From Saururus chinensis (lineage: Eukaryota; Streptophyta; Magnoliopsida; Piperales; Saururaceae), in contig CP141141.1 of NCBI GenBank assembly GCA_035235625.1, positions 6,314,968 to 6,378,967 on the forward strand: a stretch of 64,000 nucleotides of DNA, in the 5' to 3' direction. The notes under the pieces are model-generated. The model had not been told where the DNA came from, searched no databases, and was given only the letters and a program-made list of their open reading frames with translations. Positions 11,801-23,056 of this stretch are shown here, one piece after another. How positions within the stretch are numbered: the first letter of the stretch is position 1; each line of letters begins with the position of its first letter. Position numbers and translations under genes: made by a program.

Positions 11801-14800
11801 TGTAACGTCCGAGAATTTTCTAAATTCTTGAAGTTGTACACGTGGAAATTAAGGTGTAGGACCCCTAGATCTTCCCGTGGGAATAACTTAATCATCAGTT
11901 GGGAAGTGGTGACTTAATCCTATATGGATGGAAAAGAGACGGAAAGAGCTTCGAAATGCCACCAAGAACGCGCAAATCGAAGTCCAGATGAGGGAGATAC
12001 GACTTTTCAAAGTTGAATATGTCGTATAGGGCCCGTTTACCCAATTTAAACATGCAATTGGGCCGTTTAAGTTGTTTTGTGGGCCTGATTATTTACTATT
12101 CCGAATTTGGGTTTTTGGGGCCTAATTTTTCCTGGGATTAGGAGCCCTAATCTCATGCCTATAAATATTAATTAGGGCTTTTTGAGAGGGGGCTTTTGGG
12201 GACAGTTAAAAGAAGGAGGAAGAGTTACCGGTAGAATTTTCCGGCGAGGCACTGGCGGCGATGGATCGACAGCAAAACGACAACTAGGTAAGATCGTTGT
12301 ATTAGTTACAGAGTGTTTTATTGGAAAATTAAGACTAAATTGTGTTATTATCCCGTTCTGCAATTTACTGAATCATCTATGCAACTATAGTAATTTCTGC
12401 AATGATTCTTTAATAAGTTTATTTGTAAGCTTTCGGTCGCCGGCCAGCTGCCAGATGACCACTTGACGACCGCCAGTCGACCACTAGATTTCCGTCTAGG
12501 AACCCTGATGGCCGCCGGATGAAACTGGCCGGAGGTGGGCGTTTTCCTTTTTGGGCAAATCAGAACAAAAAAAACGAAGGAGAAGAGCGGCAGCCCCGCT
12601 GCCCTTGGCCGTGCCGGCCATGGTCGTACTGGCCTTGGCCGCGCTGGCCTAGACTGCACTGGACTTGGCTGCGGCAGCCTTGACGGCGGTGATTTCCGCC
12701 ACAGCACAGAGTTTAAAAAATAAAAGAAAAGATGAAAAGAAAGGTGTGTCTTTGGCACTGGACGGCCACCGGGCGGTGGCGGGGGCCAGCCCTACTGGAA
12801 CCGCCGCCCTGCTGTGGTGGCAAAGGGCGGCACTGCCAGAGGCATTTCCTTCTCCGGCCGGACGCGGGGAAGATGACCCATGTTGCGGTTCGTCGACCCG
12901 AACCTCTTTTTCCAAGACCCAATTTAAAAAATATATATATGTAGAGAAGGGAGTGAACCGGGTCCGGTTCATGGGGATAAATATGTCAAACAAATCCTAG
13001 AAAATTACTATTGAACCTTGAGAGGCGTGAGAGTATTTTGACGAAGTTTCAGCTCAGGTAAAAATCTTAGAGGTTATGAAATGACTTTTTTACCCTTGTT
13101 AGTTAATTATCGTACAATATTAACTTACCTGAGTTCGAGGCTTTGGTTTAGGGTCATATGAGTGGATACAAAAATTGGAAAAATTCTCAGTGAGATTTTA
13201 AGGGGTAACCGAATTATAAGCCATACCTTTTGGTGAGGAAAAATCTCAGTGAGTAGGTAATTGACCTTTTTGCCCCTAGGTTTAATCATAAATTGTTAAA
13301 TAAACCTGGGTCGGTTCAAGGGGTTCACGACCCTGTCACATGCCAGGAAAATTACATAGAGTCCATAAAGGCCAGTAGTACCCTTGAGTTGAATTTTAGA
13401 CCCATTGAATGTTATTAAAGCCTTAAATCAAATGACAGAAATACCCCTTTGAGTGAACCCGCCCACATTCGTGTGAGTGGAAGTGTGAGTCGGTATGAGA
13501 ATGGAGCCTTGTGAGAGGTCAATGACTTAAATCAATAGAGGGGCAGTAAAATGACTAGAATAACCCAAGGGAGGGTATAATACCCTAGGTGGTAAAATTA
13601 CCCTAATGCCCTTAAGGGCAATATGTTCTGTCTCTGATGAAACAGATGACCTAGTGAATTAAGAGTTGAGGTACCCTATAAATGACTTCAAAAGGAAGGA
13701 GTATGACCAATAAGTGACACGAAGACCTTGTCGGGTCACAATGTCATGAGAAATAAGGGGTAGAACCCTAATTCTCAGTTTTAAAACAGTGCATCGATCA
13801 ACTAGAGTATCATATTTGTAACTCATAGGATGTACTAGAGTTGTGTATACTATCGGGCTTGAATTCTCTGAGCCCTAGCCCTGCAAATGAATGCAATGGG
13901 CCTCCATTTATTATTTATATATTTGTATGATTGCATGTTATTTATGATGATGCATGTTTTTGATATTGATGCGTTGATTTATATCAGTAACTTAAGATTA
14001 ATGAAGATTAATCAAGAGACATGGGTTGCTGTTGGTTTGGAAGGAGAACATCTAATCAAGATAAAGACTAAAATATCCTCTTTAAGGTTGGGACCAGTTC
14101 ATGGAGTGAACATGGCCTTGACATAGAATTTGACCTTGGTTAATGAACCGAGGGTAATTTTGGGATGTTCTCTGAGTCATAGCTTAGTGGATGAGCTATT
14201 TAGTGGGCCGATTCACAAGGTGAAGAGGACCCACATGGTTGAGTGGTTACTTGACTCGATGAAAATAATCTAGTCTAAGTTTTAGATGTTTGGAGGAGTC
14301 AATGGTCATAAGGACCTGAGGCTTCTATGGATATATTAGTAATGTCTTATGAGACATTTTCTCCCAGAGTTGGGATGCTAGAGATTGCGATATGCTTCTT
14401 CATCGCCACGATGGTTTGGGTATTGACCAAAGGGTCTTTACCGCGGGTCTCCCGCAGGTCTTCCCAGGACTATTTGGTATGCACGAAAAGCGGAGTTGTA
14501 TGAGTATCATGGAAGGCTTGTGCTTCTCGCCAATCTGTGTCTATGAGCACAGTTGGGATCCTCTTCTCTAGATTCGTGGCAGGCTATTGAGAGCCTTGAT
14601 GATTTGGGTCAAGCTGCTGTTAAGCAGTCTACTCCAAGGTTGGAGTACCATTTTTGGAGGTTTCTCGAGGGGCGAGTTATCTCTGAGTTACAGATTTGAT
14701 AGTTTTAATTATCGAATAAGGGATGTGAGATAATTAATAATAATGTTTGATATTGCTTGTTAACTAGACAAGTGGAACAGTTAAAGGACTTACTAAAATG

Positions 14801-15397
14801 TAGGTTGAAAATATCTAAGCATTGCATGTGTGATGCTATGCTTCTTAGGATAGAGTAGTTTCTAGGCAGAACTACGTTTGGATCCGATCTTGTTAGAAAC
14901 ATTGGATATGTTGTCTGATGAGTATATAGGCAACAAACATCGGGTGATATTGGCCCGATCCAAAAAATATTAATAAAACCTTTTATCCTTTGGGAGCTCT
15001 TCTCCTGTAGGCGGAGATGCTCCATTGTGGTTGTGGTTGTTTGGTTTGCTTTGTTGCAGATACTCTAGGCGACGACAAGTGAGACTAAGGTAGGCGTGCA
15101 CAAGAGGTTTCTGCGTTTTTATAACTCCGGTACGTAAGTGTACCTTAAGCGTGAGAGTCAACTTATTATTTATTTTCAGATGGACGATGGACTTGTACTT
15201 AGATGGATGAGCTGGTCTTTATGAATTTTCAGATGTTAAATAATATCATATGAATTGATATTTGTATTTGTGAACCCCAGTTATCATAACCTAGATATTT
15301 AATCGAAGGGTTTGTCTTGTATTTAAAGAAAAAAAAATTTCTCGCTACTTACCGTTCGTGCTATTTAAAAATGTTTTTTAAAATCCGGGTCGTGACA
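11801..15397 (+). mobile_element. Solo LTR (Gypsy Tekay/Del-like) inserted in Copia 1
   Basis: The 3597-bp block starts TGTAACGTCCGAGAATTTTC and ends AATCCGGGTCGTGACA. It is flanked by a perfect 5-bp duplication CTTCC (11796-11800 and 15398-15402), diagnostic of integrase-mediated insertion. No gag or pol lies inside, so it is a solo LTR left by LTR-LTR recombination. A TATAAATA box is at 12160-12167. A GC-rich stretch (12180-12920) produces overlapping open frames without recognisable protein domains. The 3' part (14876-14980) shares a block with the solo LTR at 31582-33814 (around 33541-33640), and the whole is homologous to the inverted LTR at 23057-26462. The long LTR and TGTAAC..GTGACA ends suggest a Tekay/Del chromovirus, but the internal region is needed to prove that. 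Confidence 0.88.
12160..12167 (+). promoter_or_regulatory. Candidate LTR TATA box
   Basis: TATAAATA about 360 bp into the solo LTR, followed about 75 bp later by the GC-rich segment. Position and sequence fit an LTR U3/R promoter; activity is not shown. Confidence 0.4.
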
Positions 15398-15402
15398 CTT
15401 CC

Positions 15403-16362
15403 CCAGAGGAAGTAATAGGATCAGATCGGAACCAAACTAAACCAGAACCCAGGGCAATAAGGGAAAGAAGACCTTTAACACTGTTGAAGGACTTCTATAC
15501 AATGCTAAGGGAGGACAACGTCACGTTAGATGAACCCATTCTAGATGACCCAATTACCCTTGAGCAAGCTTTAAGTCTTCCAGATGTTCAAGAATGACAG
15601 GTTGTTGTTTAGGAAGAGATGGACTATATCCTAAAGGACAAGGTCTAGGAGATAGTGGATCTACCTGAAGGGTAAAAGCCCATTAGGTGTAAATGGATCT
15701 TAAAAAAGAAGCTTAAGGCTTATGGGTCTATAGATAAGTACAAGGCGAGATTAGTGGTCAAAGGGTTCACCTAGGTGTATAGGATGGACTTTAAGGAGAC
15801 ATATTCACCGGTGTCAAGATTTGACTTGATTAGATGTCTCTTAGCATGTGTTGCTTATTATGATTTAGAGCTACACCAAATGGACGTAAAGACTACCTTC
15901 CTAAATGAAGATTTAGATGAGGAGATTTACATAGAACAACCCGAGGGTTTCATAGTTCCCGGAGAGGAACAAAAGGTGTGCAAGATTATAAAATCATTGT
16001 ATGGCCTTAAAATATCTTATAGGCAATGATACTTCACTTTTCATAAGGTAATTAGTGAGTATGAGTTCATAGTAAATGAACATGATCACCATGTCTATAC
16101 CTTCCGGGATGGGGCTAGGTATATAATGTTGTCATTCTATATTGACTACATACTCTTGATGGGGAATGACCTAAGTATGATAGTTAGTTTATAGGAATGA
16201 CTCAAAACCCAATTTGTGATGAAAGATATGGGTGAGGCATCCTGCATCCTTATGATGAAAATTGACAAAAACAGAAAGGCTAGGAAGCTTAGTATATATC
16301 AAGAGTCATACATAGAGAGTGTTCTCAAATGCTTCAATGTCATTGGTTGAAAAACCATAGTG
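15403..16362 (+). pseudogene. Copia element 1 reverse transcriptase remnant
   Basis: This continues the pol frame after the solo LTR. It holds the linker to RT (EEMDYILKD, about 15616-15642), KKKLKAYGSIDKYKARLVVKG (about 15703-15765) and FKETYSPVSRFDLIRCLL. The block LELHQMDVKTTFLNEDLDEE precedes KVCKIIKSLYGLK. The active-site box is YIDYILLM (16138-16161), where the family has YVDD, so a catalytic Asp is replaced by Tyr. Several in-frame stops are present (for example before VYRMDFKETY). The RNase H domain expected after the VLKCFNVIG stretch is absent: the sequence passes within 20 bp to a purine-rich tract (AGTGGAGGA) and the 3' LTR. The copy is therefore inactive and internally deleted. 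Confidence 0.88.
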
Positions 16363-16367
16363 GAGGA

Positions 16368-17340
16368 TGTTGGACCAGGGTATGGGCTCGGGACCGTTTT
16401 GGTCCAACATTGTCGTGGTCTGGGTGAACCAGTATGGGGCACGGGGTCCAAGGGTGGTTGCACCGACCCCATGTGTGCCTTCGTTACACTAATTCGATTG
16501 GGACTCGTTGATGTCACACACGCACACTAGGCATTCAACTAGGTCGTGTATTAACATGTTGTGGGGCAAAAATGTGTGAACTGTGTGTTAATGGTGGAAC
16601 CTGTTGTTTGCGAGGGGTCGACCCTGTCGTGGGCATGACCGTGTGCAGGGGGTCCAGGCCTCCACAGGCTTTGAGAGACAAAGCCCGCTCCCGTTGTGTA
16701 TGACCTTTAGGGGAAACCGGAAGAAATATAGCAAGGAAGCTTAATAAGAATAGCCCACTTATAGGCCCGCCTAAAAGAGGAAAGGAGAGGGTATTTAAGG
16801 GAGAGCAAGAGAGGAGGAAGGCCTAGCATTGGGCCACCCCACTCTCTTCCTCCTACTCCCAATTGCCGCCCCTCCCTCTCTCTCTTGGTTCGGCTTGCAC
16901 AAATTGAAGAAGAAATTGTTGCTGGCCGCCCCTCATCTCCCCTCTTCTTGGTCTCTTTGGCGGGCTGAAAGAAGGAGAAGACTCTCCTCCTTGGCTGGAA
17001 CGTGGAAGCTGATTCAAGGGGAGATCCTTGCTGAGTTTTTCTTCAATCCAAGCATTGGTTTGTGAGGGATTAACACATAAAGGTACTTGTTCTCTCTCCA
17101 CTTGATTCCTTTGTGTTTGATAGGGCGAATCAATTGATTCAAGGACGTGTAAGGGTTGAAATGCCCAAGTCAATATGCTATTGTCCCTCTTTATATTCTT
17201 ATTTGCATGATCTATGAATGGATTATATTTCCTCTATGTTCAAGCTTGGCCCTCCTCACTCGAAGTCGTGACTTTGCCCCTGCCAGTTGTACCATGTAAG
17301 GTAATGCTTACATGGCCCACACTAGATACAAAATGAGTAA
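16368..17340 (+). mobile_element. 3' LTR of Copia element 1
   Basis: Starts TGTTGGACCAGGGTATGGGC directly after the purine tract AGTGGAGGA. It carries TATTTAAG at 16792-16799 and matches the 5' LTR (9087-10450), including the GCCCACTTATAGGCCCGCCT and GAGAGCAAGAGAGGAGGAAG blocks. Similarity ends after ACAAAATGAGTAA (about 17340), so the right boundary is approximate. Confidence 0.8.
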
Positions 17341-18156
17341 TGCTATATTAATGTTATATTTTATACATGATAAACCTACATCATCATTTAAGCACCATTG
17401 ACAAAATGTAAACCCTACGGGTCAATAATAATTTAATAATAAAGCAGATTCATCTTGTGTAAATCTTTACTTCACTAAAGCATATTTCAAAGTGAATAAC
17501 TGAATCGCTTGAGAAAACCCACTAACATCGTTAATCACACTTCAGAAACGGCCAATTAAGTAGTCAAAATGTTGCAGTTTAAAGTGTAAGCGTACTGAGA
17601 AGTGGCGTGGACTCAAAATCATGTTATATGTTGGGTACAATGGCTACCATGCAGGACTGATCATCTCGGACAACGACGATGTCAAACATGCCAAACATAA
17701 GTATTGGGCCTGCGAGTGGGCCGAAAGAGGTTGGATATTATGTTATTTAATTATTTTCTTAGAGATGTCACGCCCTGATTTATTATAATTAATTTTTATA
17801 AAATATTTATTTTAATAATTTTATAAAACCCTTTATTTTATGTTATGTAGTTGATAAAATTATATTATATATTTAAATTAGAAATATGAACTATCTCTTT
17901 TGAATGTGGCTATGTGTACCCCATAAAACTCCTCCGTCCTTAAGAATGAGAAAATTTGACTTATTACTTTTATCCTTCACTAACCCATTCACCTCAAAAA
18001 TTTTACCCCCCAATTTACCCCAAGAATAACAAGGATGGCTTCCTCTTCTCCGGCACCAGCGTGCCAACGGTGGCATCCCATCTCTGCTTCGTCTCTCTTC
18101 TCTCCCCACTCAGCTTCAGCTCTACCTACCCTCCAGAACTAGCTAAGAGGGCATTT
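17341..18156. other. Intergenic DNA, possible LTR fragment
   Basis: No gene is seen. TGTCACGCCCTGATTTATTA at 17767 resembles the start of Gypsy LTRs, but no matching end was found. The short open frames at 17891-18171 on both strands lack recognisable domains. Confidence 0.4.
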
Positions 18157-18249
18157 GCAAGTAGCAAGTAGCAAGTAGCAAGTAGCAAGTAGCAAGTAGC
18201 AAGTAGCAAGTAGCAAGTAGCAAGTAGCAAGTAGCAAGTAGCAAGAAGC
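18157..18249. repeat. 7-bp tandem repeat (GCAAGTA)n, about 13 copies
   Basis: Perfect heptamers GCAAGTA run from 18157 to about 18245, with the last unit mutated to GCAAGAA. It is not a plant telomere repeat (TTTAGGG). It precedes an 85-codon open frame (18256-18513) in which I recognise no domain. Confidence 0.95.
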
Positions 18250-18513
18250 AAAAGAATGAGGCCATCAACTGTGACGGATGTAGATGTTGTACTCTACAAT
18301 GGCGTTGTTGTTGGTGGGATCAACCAAATGCATCTGAGCTTGTGCGTACCCACGAGCCCATTGGAAGAGCAAGCTACTACCTATAAGCAGCATCTCCTGC
18401 ACCTACGACACGACTCTGTTCCTCCCACTCCCGTTGTATTTCCTAGATTGGAAAGCAAAGTTCATGCATGCATATCAGCTGCCCTGCTGAGATGCACGAC
18501 ATATAACCCCTGA

Positions 18514-19267
18514 GCTCTCCTAGCGAGCTACGAATCTAGGTTTGGCTTGGAGGTCTGCAGATTGTTGAATCTAGCTGAACAAAAAACTATTTTCATTGGT
18601 AATTGATCAACGTTAATGATCACATTGGACAACATTACTTTATTATGTAAGTTAGCAACTGTATATTTCTCATGTTTAACTGCATTTCTGGTCACTAGGA
18701 CTGGTCTATTTCGAGTGGCTAACTTTGCCAGAAGAGCATGATCGCAAGAAGCAGAGCAGCAGAGGCAAAGACCGCGACATAGTAGGTCGCGACCTTTCTT
18801 GCAGCCAAAAAAGTTGTGACCAATGGCACCTGGCTGAAGATGGGTGGCGGTAACAGGTAGCCTCCATCATGGCTGTCGTCGTAACGTCTATTGGCTGGCC
18901 ACTATCATCATCAGTGCCTGAGAAGAACGATGAAGTAGTTTACGTGGGTTAAAAAATTAAAATATTTTAGGTATGGGGTAAATTAAGAGATTTGATTAAA
19001 GTTGGCTGGGGTAAGGAAGAAATGGGGTCCACATTCATCAATTTAAATTGTTAAAAAAATAAATTATTTTTATTAATATAATTAGACAAAAATACCCTCA
19101 CATAAGCTTTTGTTTATTCTACCTTTTGATCAACAATCAACATGAAGCCATGAATGCTAATAAATTATGCACTATAGGAGCATTGTATTAGACAGTTGCC
19201 AAAGCATTACGGGATAGACTCTAGAGCTTTGCTGGATAACTGTTGGAGCTCCAACGGAATGGTCACG
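18514..19267. other. Intergenic DNA, nothing recognised
   Basis: No open frame with domain support and no element boundary was found. The 18700-18910 stretch is moderately GC-rich but frames are short. Confidence 0.5.
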
Positions 19268-19456
19268 GATCACTATCGAATGTTCGAGGGAGATCGGTGT
19301 TACCACTGCTCGAGGTCTGGGGGAGCTCCCCAATACCACTTCGGGGAGTCCGGCGGAGCTCTGCACTACCACTATTGGAGGTCTGGCAGAGATCCACATG
19401 TATCAACATCGGAGGTTCAACGAAGCTGCACCGTACCACCACTGGAGCGCCCGTAG
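19268..19456. repeat. Degenerate 33-bp minisatellite, about 5-6 units
   Basis: Units begin TACCACTGCTCGAGGTCTGG (19301), TACCACTTCGGGGAGTCCGG (19334) and TACCACTATTGGAGGTCTGG (19367), each 33 bp. A 34-bp diverged unit starts at 19400 and a partial one at 19434; a weaker unit lies at 19268. Because 33 is divisible by three, the frame at 19196-19456 encodes a YHxxRSGGAPx-like 11-residue repeat, but no conserved protein is recognised. Confidence 0.75.
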
Positions 19457-19743
19457 ATTGCCCTAGAGCTCTCACCCATCCACTTTTGATTAATTCGTTG
19501 TCACCAAAGCATCACTAGACCACTGTGAGAATTTTGGTGGTTATACTAATGCTCTGCGGGATATGCGACGGACTGCTTTAGGTCTAACATGCTCCGCTGG
19601 GCCACTTTTGAAGCTCTCATGGACTGCCCGGTATTTCTAAGATGACTAAATATTTATTTTTTACATATAATATAAACAGTAAATATTTACTATTTATAAA
19701 TACCTTAATGTAAATATTTACTTTGTTAATATATACACAGATA

Positions 19744-20018
19744 GAATTGGTGAGAATCCAATGCCCCGAAAACCTAAGGGTTCTTCTGCAAGGTTCGCCC
19801 ACGGAGGTTGAGTCAGGGCCTAAGATAAGGCCGAAAGGCGTAGTCGATGGACAATATATAGGTGAATATTCTTGTACTACTCCTTGTTGGTCCTGAAGGA
19901 TGAAGGAGGTTAGGTTAGCAGAAAGATGGTTATCAGTTCAAGGACACAAAGTGACCTTGCTTTTTGAGGCTAGGGTAAGAAGGGGTAGAGAAAATGCCTC
20001 GAGCCAATGTCCAAGTAA
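19744..20018 (+). pseudogene. Nuclear insertion of a plastid 23S rRNA gene fragment
   Basis: About 270 bp reads as chloroplast large-subunit rRNA in the sense direction. Recognisable blocks include GAGAATCCAATGCCCCGAAA, GAGTCAGGGCCTAAGATAAG, GGCCGAAAGGCGTAGTCGAT and GTAAGAAGGGGTAGAGAAAA, followed by TGCCTCGAGCCAATG. Substitutions and small gaps relative to the functional plastid gene as I know it show that it is decaying. It is therefore a NUPT (nuclear plastid DNA) and not a working rRNA gene. The left end abuts an AT-rich sequence at about 19740; similarity fades after about 20018. Confidence 0.88.
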
Positions 20019-20889
20019 ATCGGGGCCTGCACCAAGATCACAAGTCATTTATAGTGCACACATCATTGTGAAAAATACGAGAATGGAAATTGGTTAATGA
20101 AATAGTTACCGTCTGGGCAAGAGTGTTCTTCCAGATTTGTCATGCTCCTAAAATACTAATTCCACATTGGGTTGGCCTTTTCTTAACTTGGCCACACACA
20201 TCACTACCAGCTCCAGTATTGGCATGCCCCGGCCGCAGCATGACAAGGTAGAGTTGAATTGCGGAAGATTTAACTCATATGTAGGTAGAACACATTGCAG
20301 AGTTGCACACATATATTTTGTACAAAAGCAAAATAAGTAAAGAAAAGATTACTAATTAAAGTATTAATCTACTCATACCAACATATTAGTTATAAACAAG
20401 CCCACACATGGCTAAAATAAGTATAAACCAATAATGGTTAAATAGAAGTGTGAAAGAGAGTCAAGTGTATATATCTCAACATGACATAAATAAAGGTAAC
20501 ATAACAACCCAACATCTCTATAAATTCCTTTTAAATGGTGGCACCATTCACATGCTCAACATAAAGCCTACCCAAATAACCTGTATGACAAAACATGTAG
20601 CCTCAAAACAAAACACAAAACAAAGAGGGGTGAGCCAAAGCTTAGAAAGAGTTTTAATAAGAAAAGTAAATTCACAATGACAACATAGACATACTCAATA
20701 TAACATTCATCACATAATTAATCATTATGCCCATTCATCATGGAATAGTCATATAAACCTATGCCACTTGTACATCATGTCATAATTTATATTCCATAAC
20801 ATACACTCATGCCACATGCATGTCATGCTATTTATAACATATCTCATCAACATATAGTTATGCCTATTGAGTGACATCAAAGCGGAAGT
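20019..20889. other. Intergenic or LTR-like DNA, unassigned
   Basis: No gene is recognised. TGTCATGCTCC (20137) and GCAGCATGACA (about 20240-20250) form a short inverted pair, perhaps an LTR or MITE end, but no target duplication was found. The interior is A-rich on the + strand with frames broken by stops. Confidence 0.4.
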
Positions 20890-21823
20890 GTGGCGGTGGG
20901 CGAGTCCAAGGGGAGGTGCCTTGCACAAAAAATCCCGACTTTAAAATCAATCCACTACACAATCACATGAATACGCATAACCATAAGCAATAATCATGTA
21001 AATCAAAGCAAAACATGAATCAAAATGAAAACAAAGAAAGGTATGGACTGACCTTTGGGGCTGATCAGCCCTGGGACATCCCTTTCCTTCATGCCAATGC
21101 CTGTAACCAATTGAATTACAAATCAATCAAGCAAGAGAGAAGATCACCTTGAATATTCTTGTGTAGATCCCTAAAAAAACCCCTTTCTTGGATGGAGAAA
21201 TTAGTGAGGAGGAGCACTAAATCCTTGATCTTGAAGCCACACTCTAGTGAGGGAGAAGATTCACCTTCTTGCACCATGCACAAGGGAGAGGAGAGGGAGA
21301 AGAGGGGGCGGCCAGCCCCTTGTCTCTCTTTGGACTAGGGCGCCACACACCAAGAGGGAAGAGGAGGGGGCGGCTCTATCACTTAGAGATTCCTCCTCTC
21401 TCTTATTCTCTATTTATACCCCTCTCACTTAACCTTATATGGGTTATAGTTAAGTGGGCCTCCTTGATTTTGCCAAGCTCTCTTAGAGGTTCTGAGATAA
21501 TGGGAGTGGGCTTTGCTTGTAAGAGCCCATAGGGGCCTGGACCCCCTGCACAAGACCAAGCTCGCAATAGGGTCGACTTTTCGCTAACCATGCATCAACA
21601 CTAATGCATGAGTTAGGCCCCACAATGTGATGATGCACACCCTAGTCGCATGCTTAGTGTATGTGTATGATGGATGTGGGTCCCAAAAGAATTCATGCAT
21701 TATGGCTATGTGGGGTCGGCACGACTACCCCCACTAACCTTGGACCCCGTGGCCCATACCGGCTCACCCAAACCTTGAGCAAAGTGGACCGAAATGGGCC
21801 CGAGCCCATACCTTGGTCCAACA
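20890..21823 (-). mobile_element. 3' LTR of Copia element 2
   Basis: On the minus strand the LTR starts TGTTGGACCAAGGTATGGGC at 21823, directly after the purine tract TAGTGGGGGA (21824-21833). It is related to the LTRs of Copia element 1 (shared TATGGGC, GTGCCGACCCCACATA and GGTCAGT blocks). A TATAAATA box reads on the minus strand at 21411-21418. The distal end near 20890 is uncertain. Confidence 0.7.
21411..21418 (-). promoter_or_regulatory. LTR TATA box of Copia element 2
   Basis: Minus-strand TATAAATA in GGGGTATAAATAGAG, at the position equivalent to the TATTTAAG boxes of the Copia 1 LTRs. Confidence 0.5.
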
Positions 21824-21833
21824 TCCCCCACTA

Positions 21834-23056
21834 TAGGTGAATGACCATATGATCTAATAACACTTGCGCTAGTCCTGTGAAGACCAATGCTATGAATATA
21901 TTTAGATCAACCAATATATATGCAGTAGGAATATAACTCACAATCACTTTTTCTCTCTGTAGCATGTCAAATATATAATAGTAATGCACTTCAATGTGCT
22001 TACCCCTTGCACTGATCTTCCCATTCTTAGGTGTCGACACAGTTGTCAGATTATCACAATAAATCTGGATAGGAGCATTAGTCCAGTATTCTAGCCCCAA
22101 TTTTGCTAGAAATTTCTTTATCCATACTGCCTACGAAGTTACAATACTGCATGCATAAAACTCATCTCCCATCATACACTTGGAAACACTCTTTTGTTTC
22201 TTGCTTGCCCATGATATAGCCTCGTCTCCAAACATGAAGACAAATCCGGCAATAGATTTTCTGTCATCTGGATCCCCAGCATAGTTTGAATCATTATATC
22301 TAGTCAACGATACTCTCTGTCTGATAAGTGAGTTTTAAATCTTTAGACCCTAGAAGGTACCGAAATACCCTCTTCATTGCTTGTCAATGTTGAAGTCCAG
22401 GGTCTGCTTGGTAATGGCTCAACAGACCTACCACAAAATTAAAATCAAGTCTCGTACATGTCATGACATACATCAAGCTGCCAATAGCCTGTGCATATGG
22501 CACTGACTCCATCTGGAGTTTGTCTTCCTTTGTCCGAGGAGTCATTTTTTAGATAACACGGTACCCTTGTATATAAAGGATTCAATGGTCTTCCAGCCAA
22601 TGACATTAAAACATTTGAGAATGCCCTCCATTTATGATTCTTGAGATATACTTAGCTTCTTGCTTTTCTATCCCTATCAATTTTCATCCCAAAGATATAG
22701 GATGCCTCACCCACGTCTTTTATTTCAAACTCGGTTTTGAGCCATTCATTTGTACTAACAATCATACTTAAGTCATTCCCCATCAAGAGTATGTCATCTA
22801 CATAAAGTGACAACATCATATACTTTGTCCATCCCGGAAGGTATAAACAAAATGATCATGTTCATTCACTATGAACCCATATTCACTAATCACCTTGTGA
22901 AAAGTGAAGTACCATTGCCTTGGAGATTATTTGAGGCCATATAATGATTTTATTAGCTTACACACCTTGTGTTCCTCTCCAGGAACTACAAAACCCTTAG
23001 GTTGTTCTATATAAATCTACTCATTTAAATCTTCATTTTAGAAGGGAGTCTTTATT
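21834..23056 (-). pseudogene. Copia element 2 pol: RNase H and C-terminal RT
   Basis: Read on the minus strand from 23056 downward, the frames give the RT fragment matching NEDLDEEIYIEQ of element 1, then SLYGLK-like sequence. The intact active-site box YVDDILLM is at 22781-22804. RNase H follows with SNYAGDPDDRKSIAGFVF and ISWASKKQKSVSKCMM, then IQIYCDNLTTV and KHIEVHYYYIFDMLQREK (about 21930-22040). The end, DHMVIHL, lies just upstream of the purine tract and LTR. Stops and frameshifts occur, so it is a pseudogene, but it is better preserved in its active-site box than element 1 and retains the RNase H that element 1 has lost. The pol frame continues at 26463 beyond an inserted LTR. Confidence 0.88.

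Noticed and set aside
12182-13000. Cluster of overlapping 60-136 codon frames on both strands
   Set aside because: They lie in a GC-rich part of a solo LTR that has a counterpart at 25200-25780 in another LTR copy; frames are not conserved between the two and no domain is seen.
18256-18513. 85-codon frame after the heptamer repeat
   Set aside because: No recognisable domain, no splice or promoter context, and the frame is not supported by any paralogous sequence in the window.
20137-20250. TGTCATGCT..AGCATGACA as a miniature LTR or MITE
   Set aside because: The inverted ends are only about 9 bp, the flanks show no duplication, and no second copy was found.
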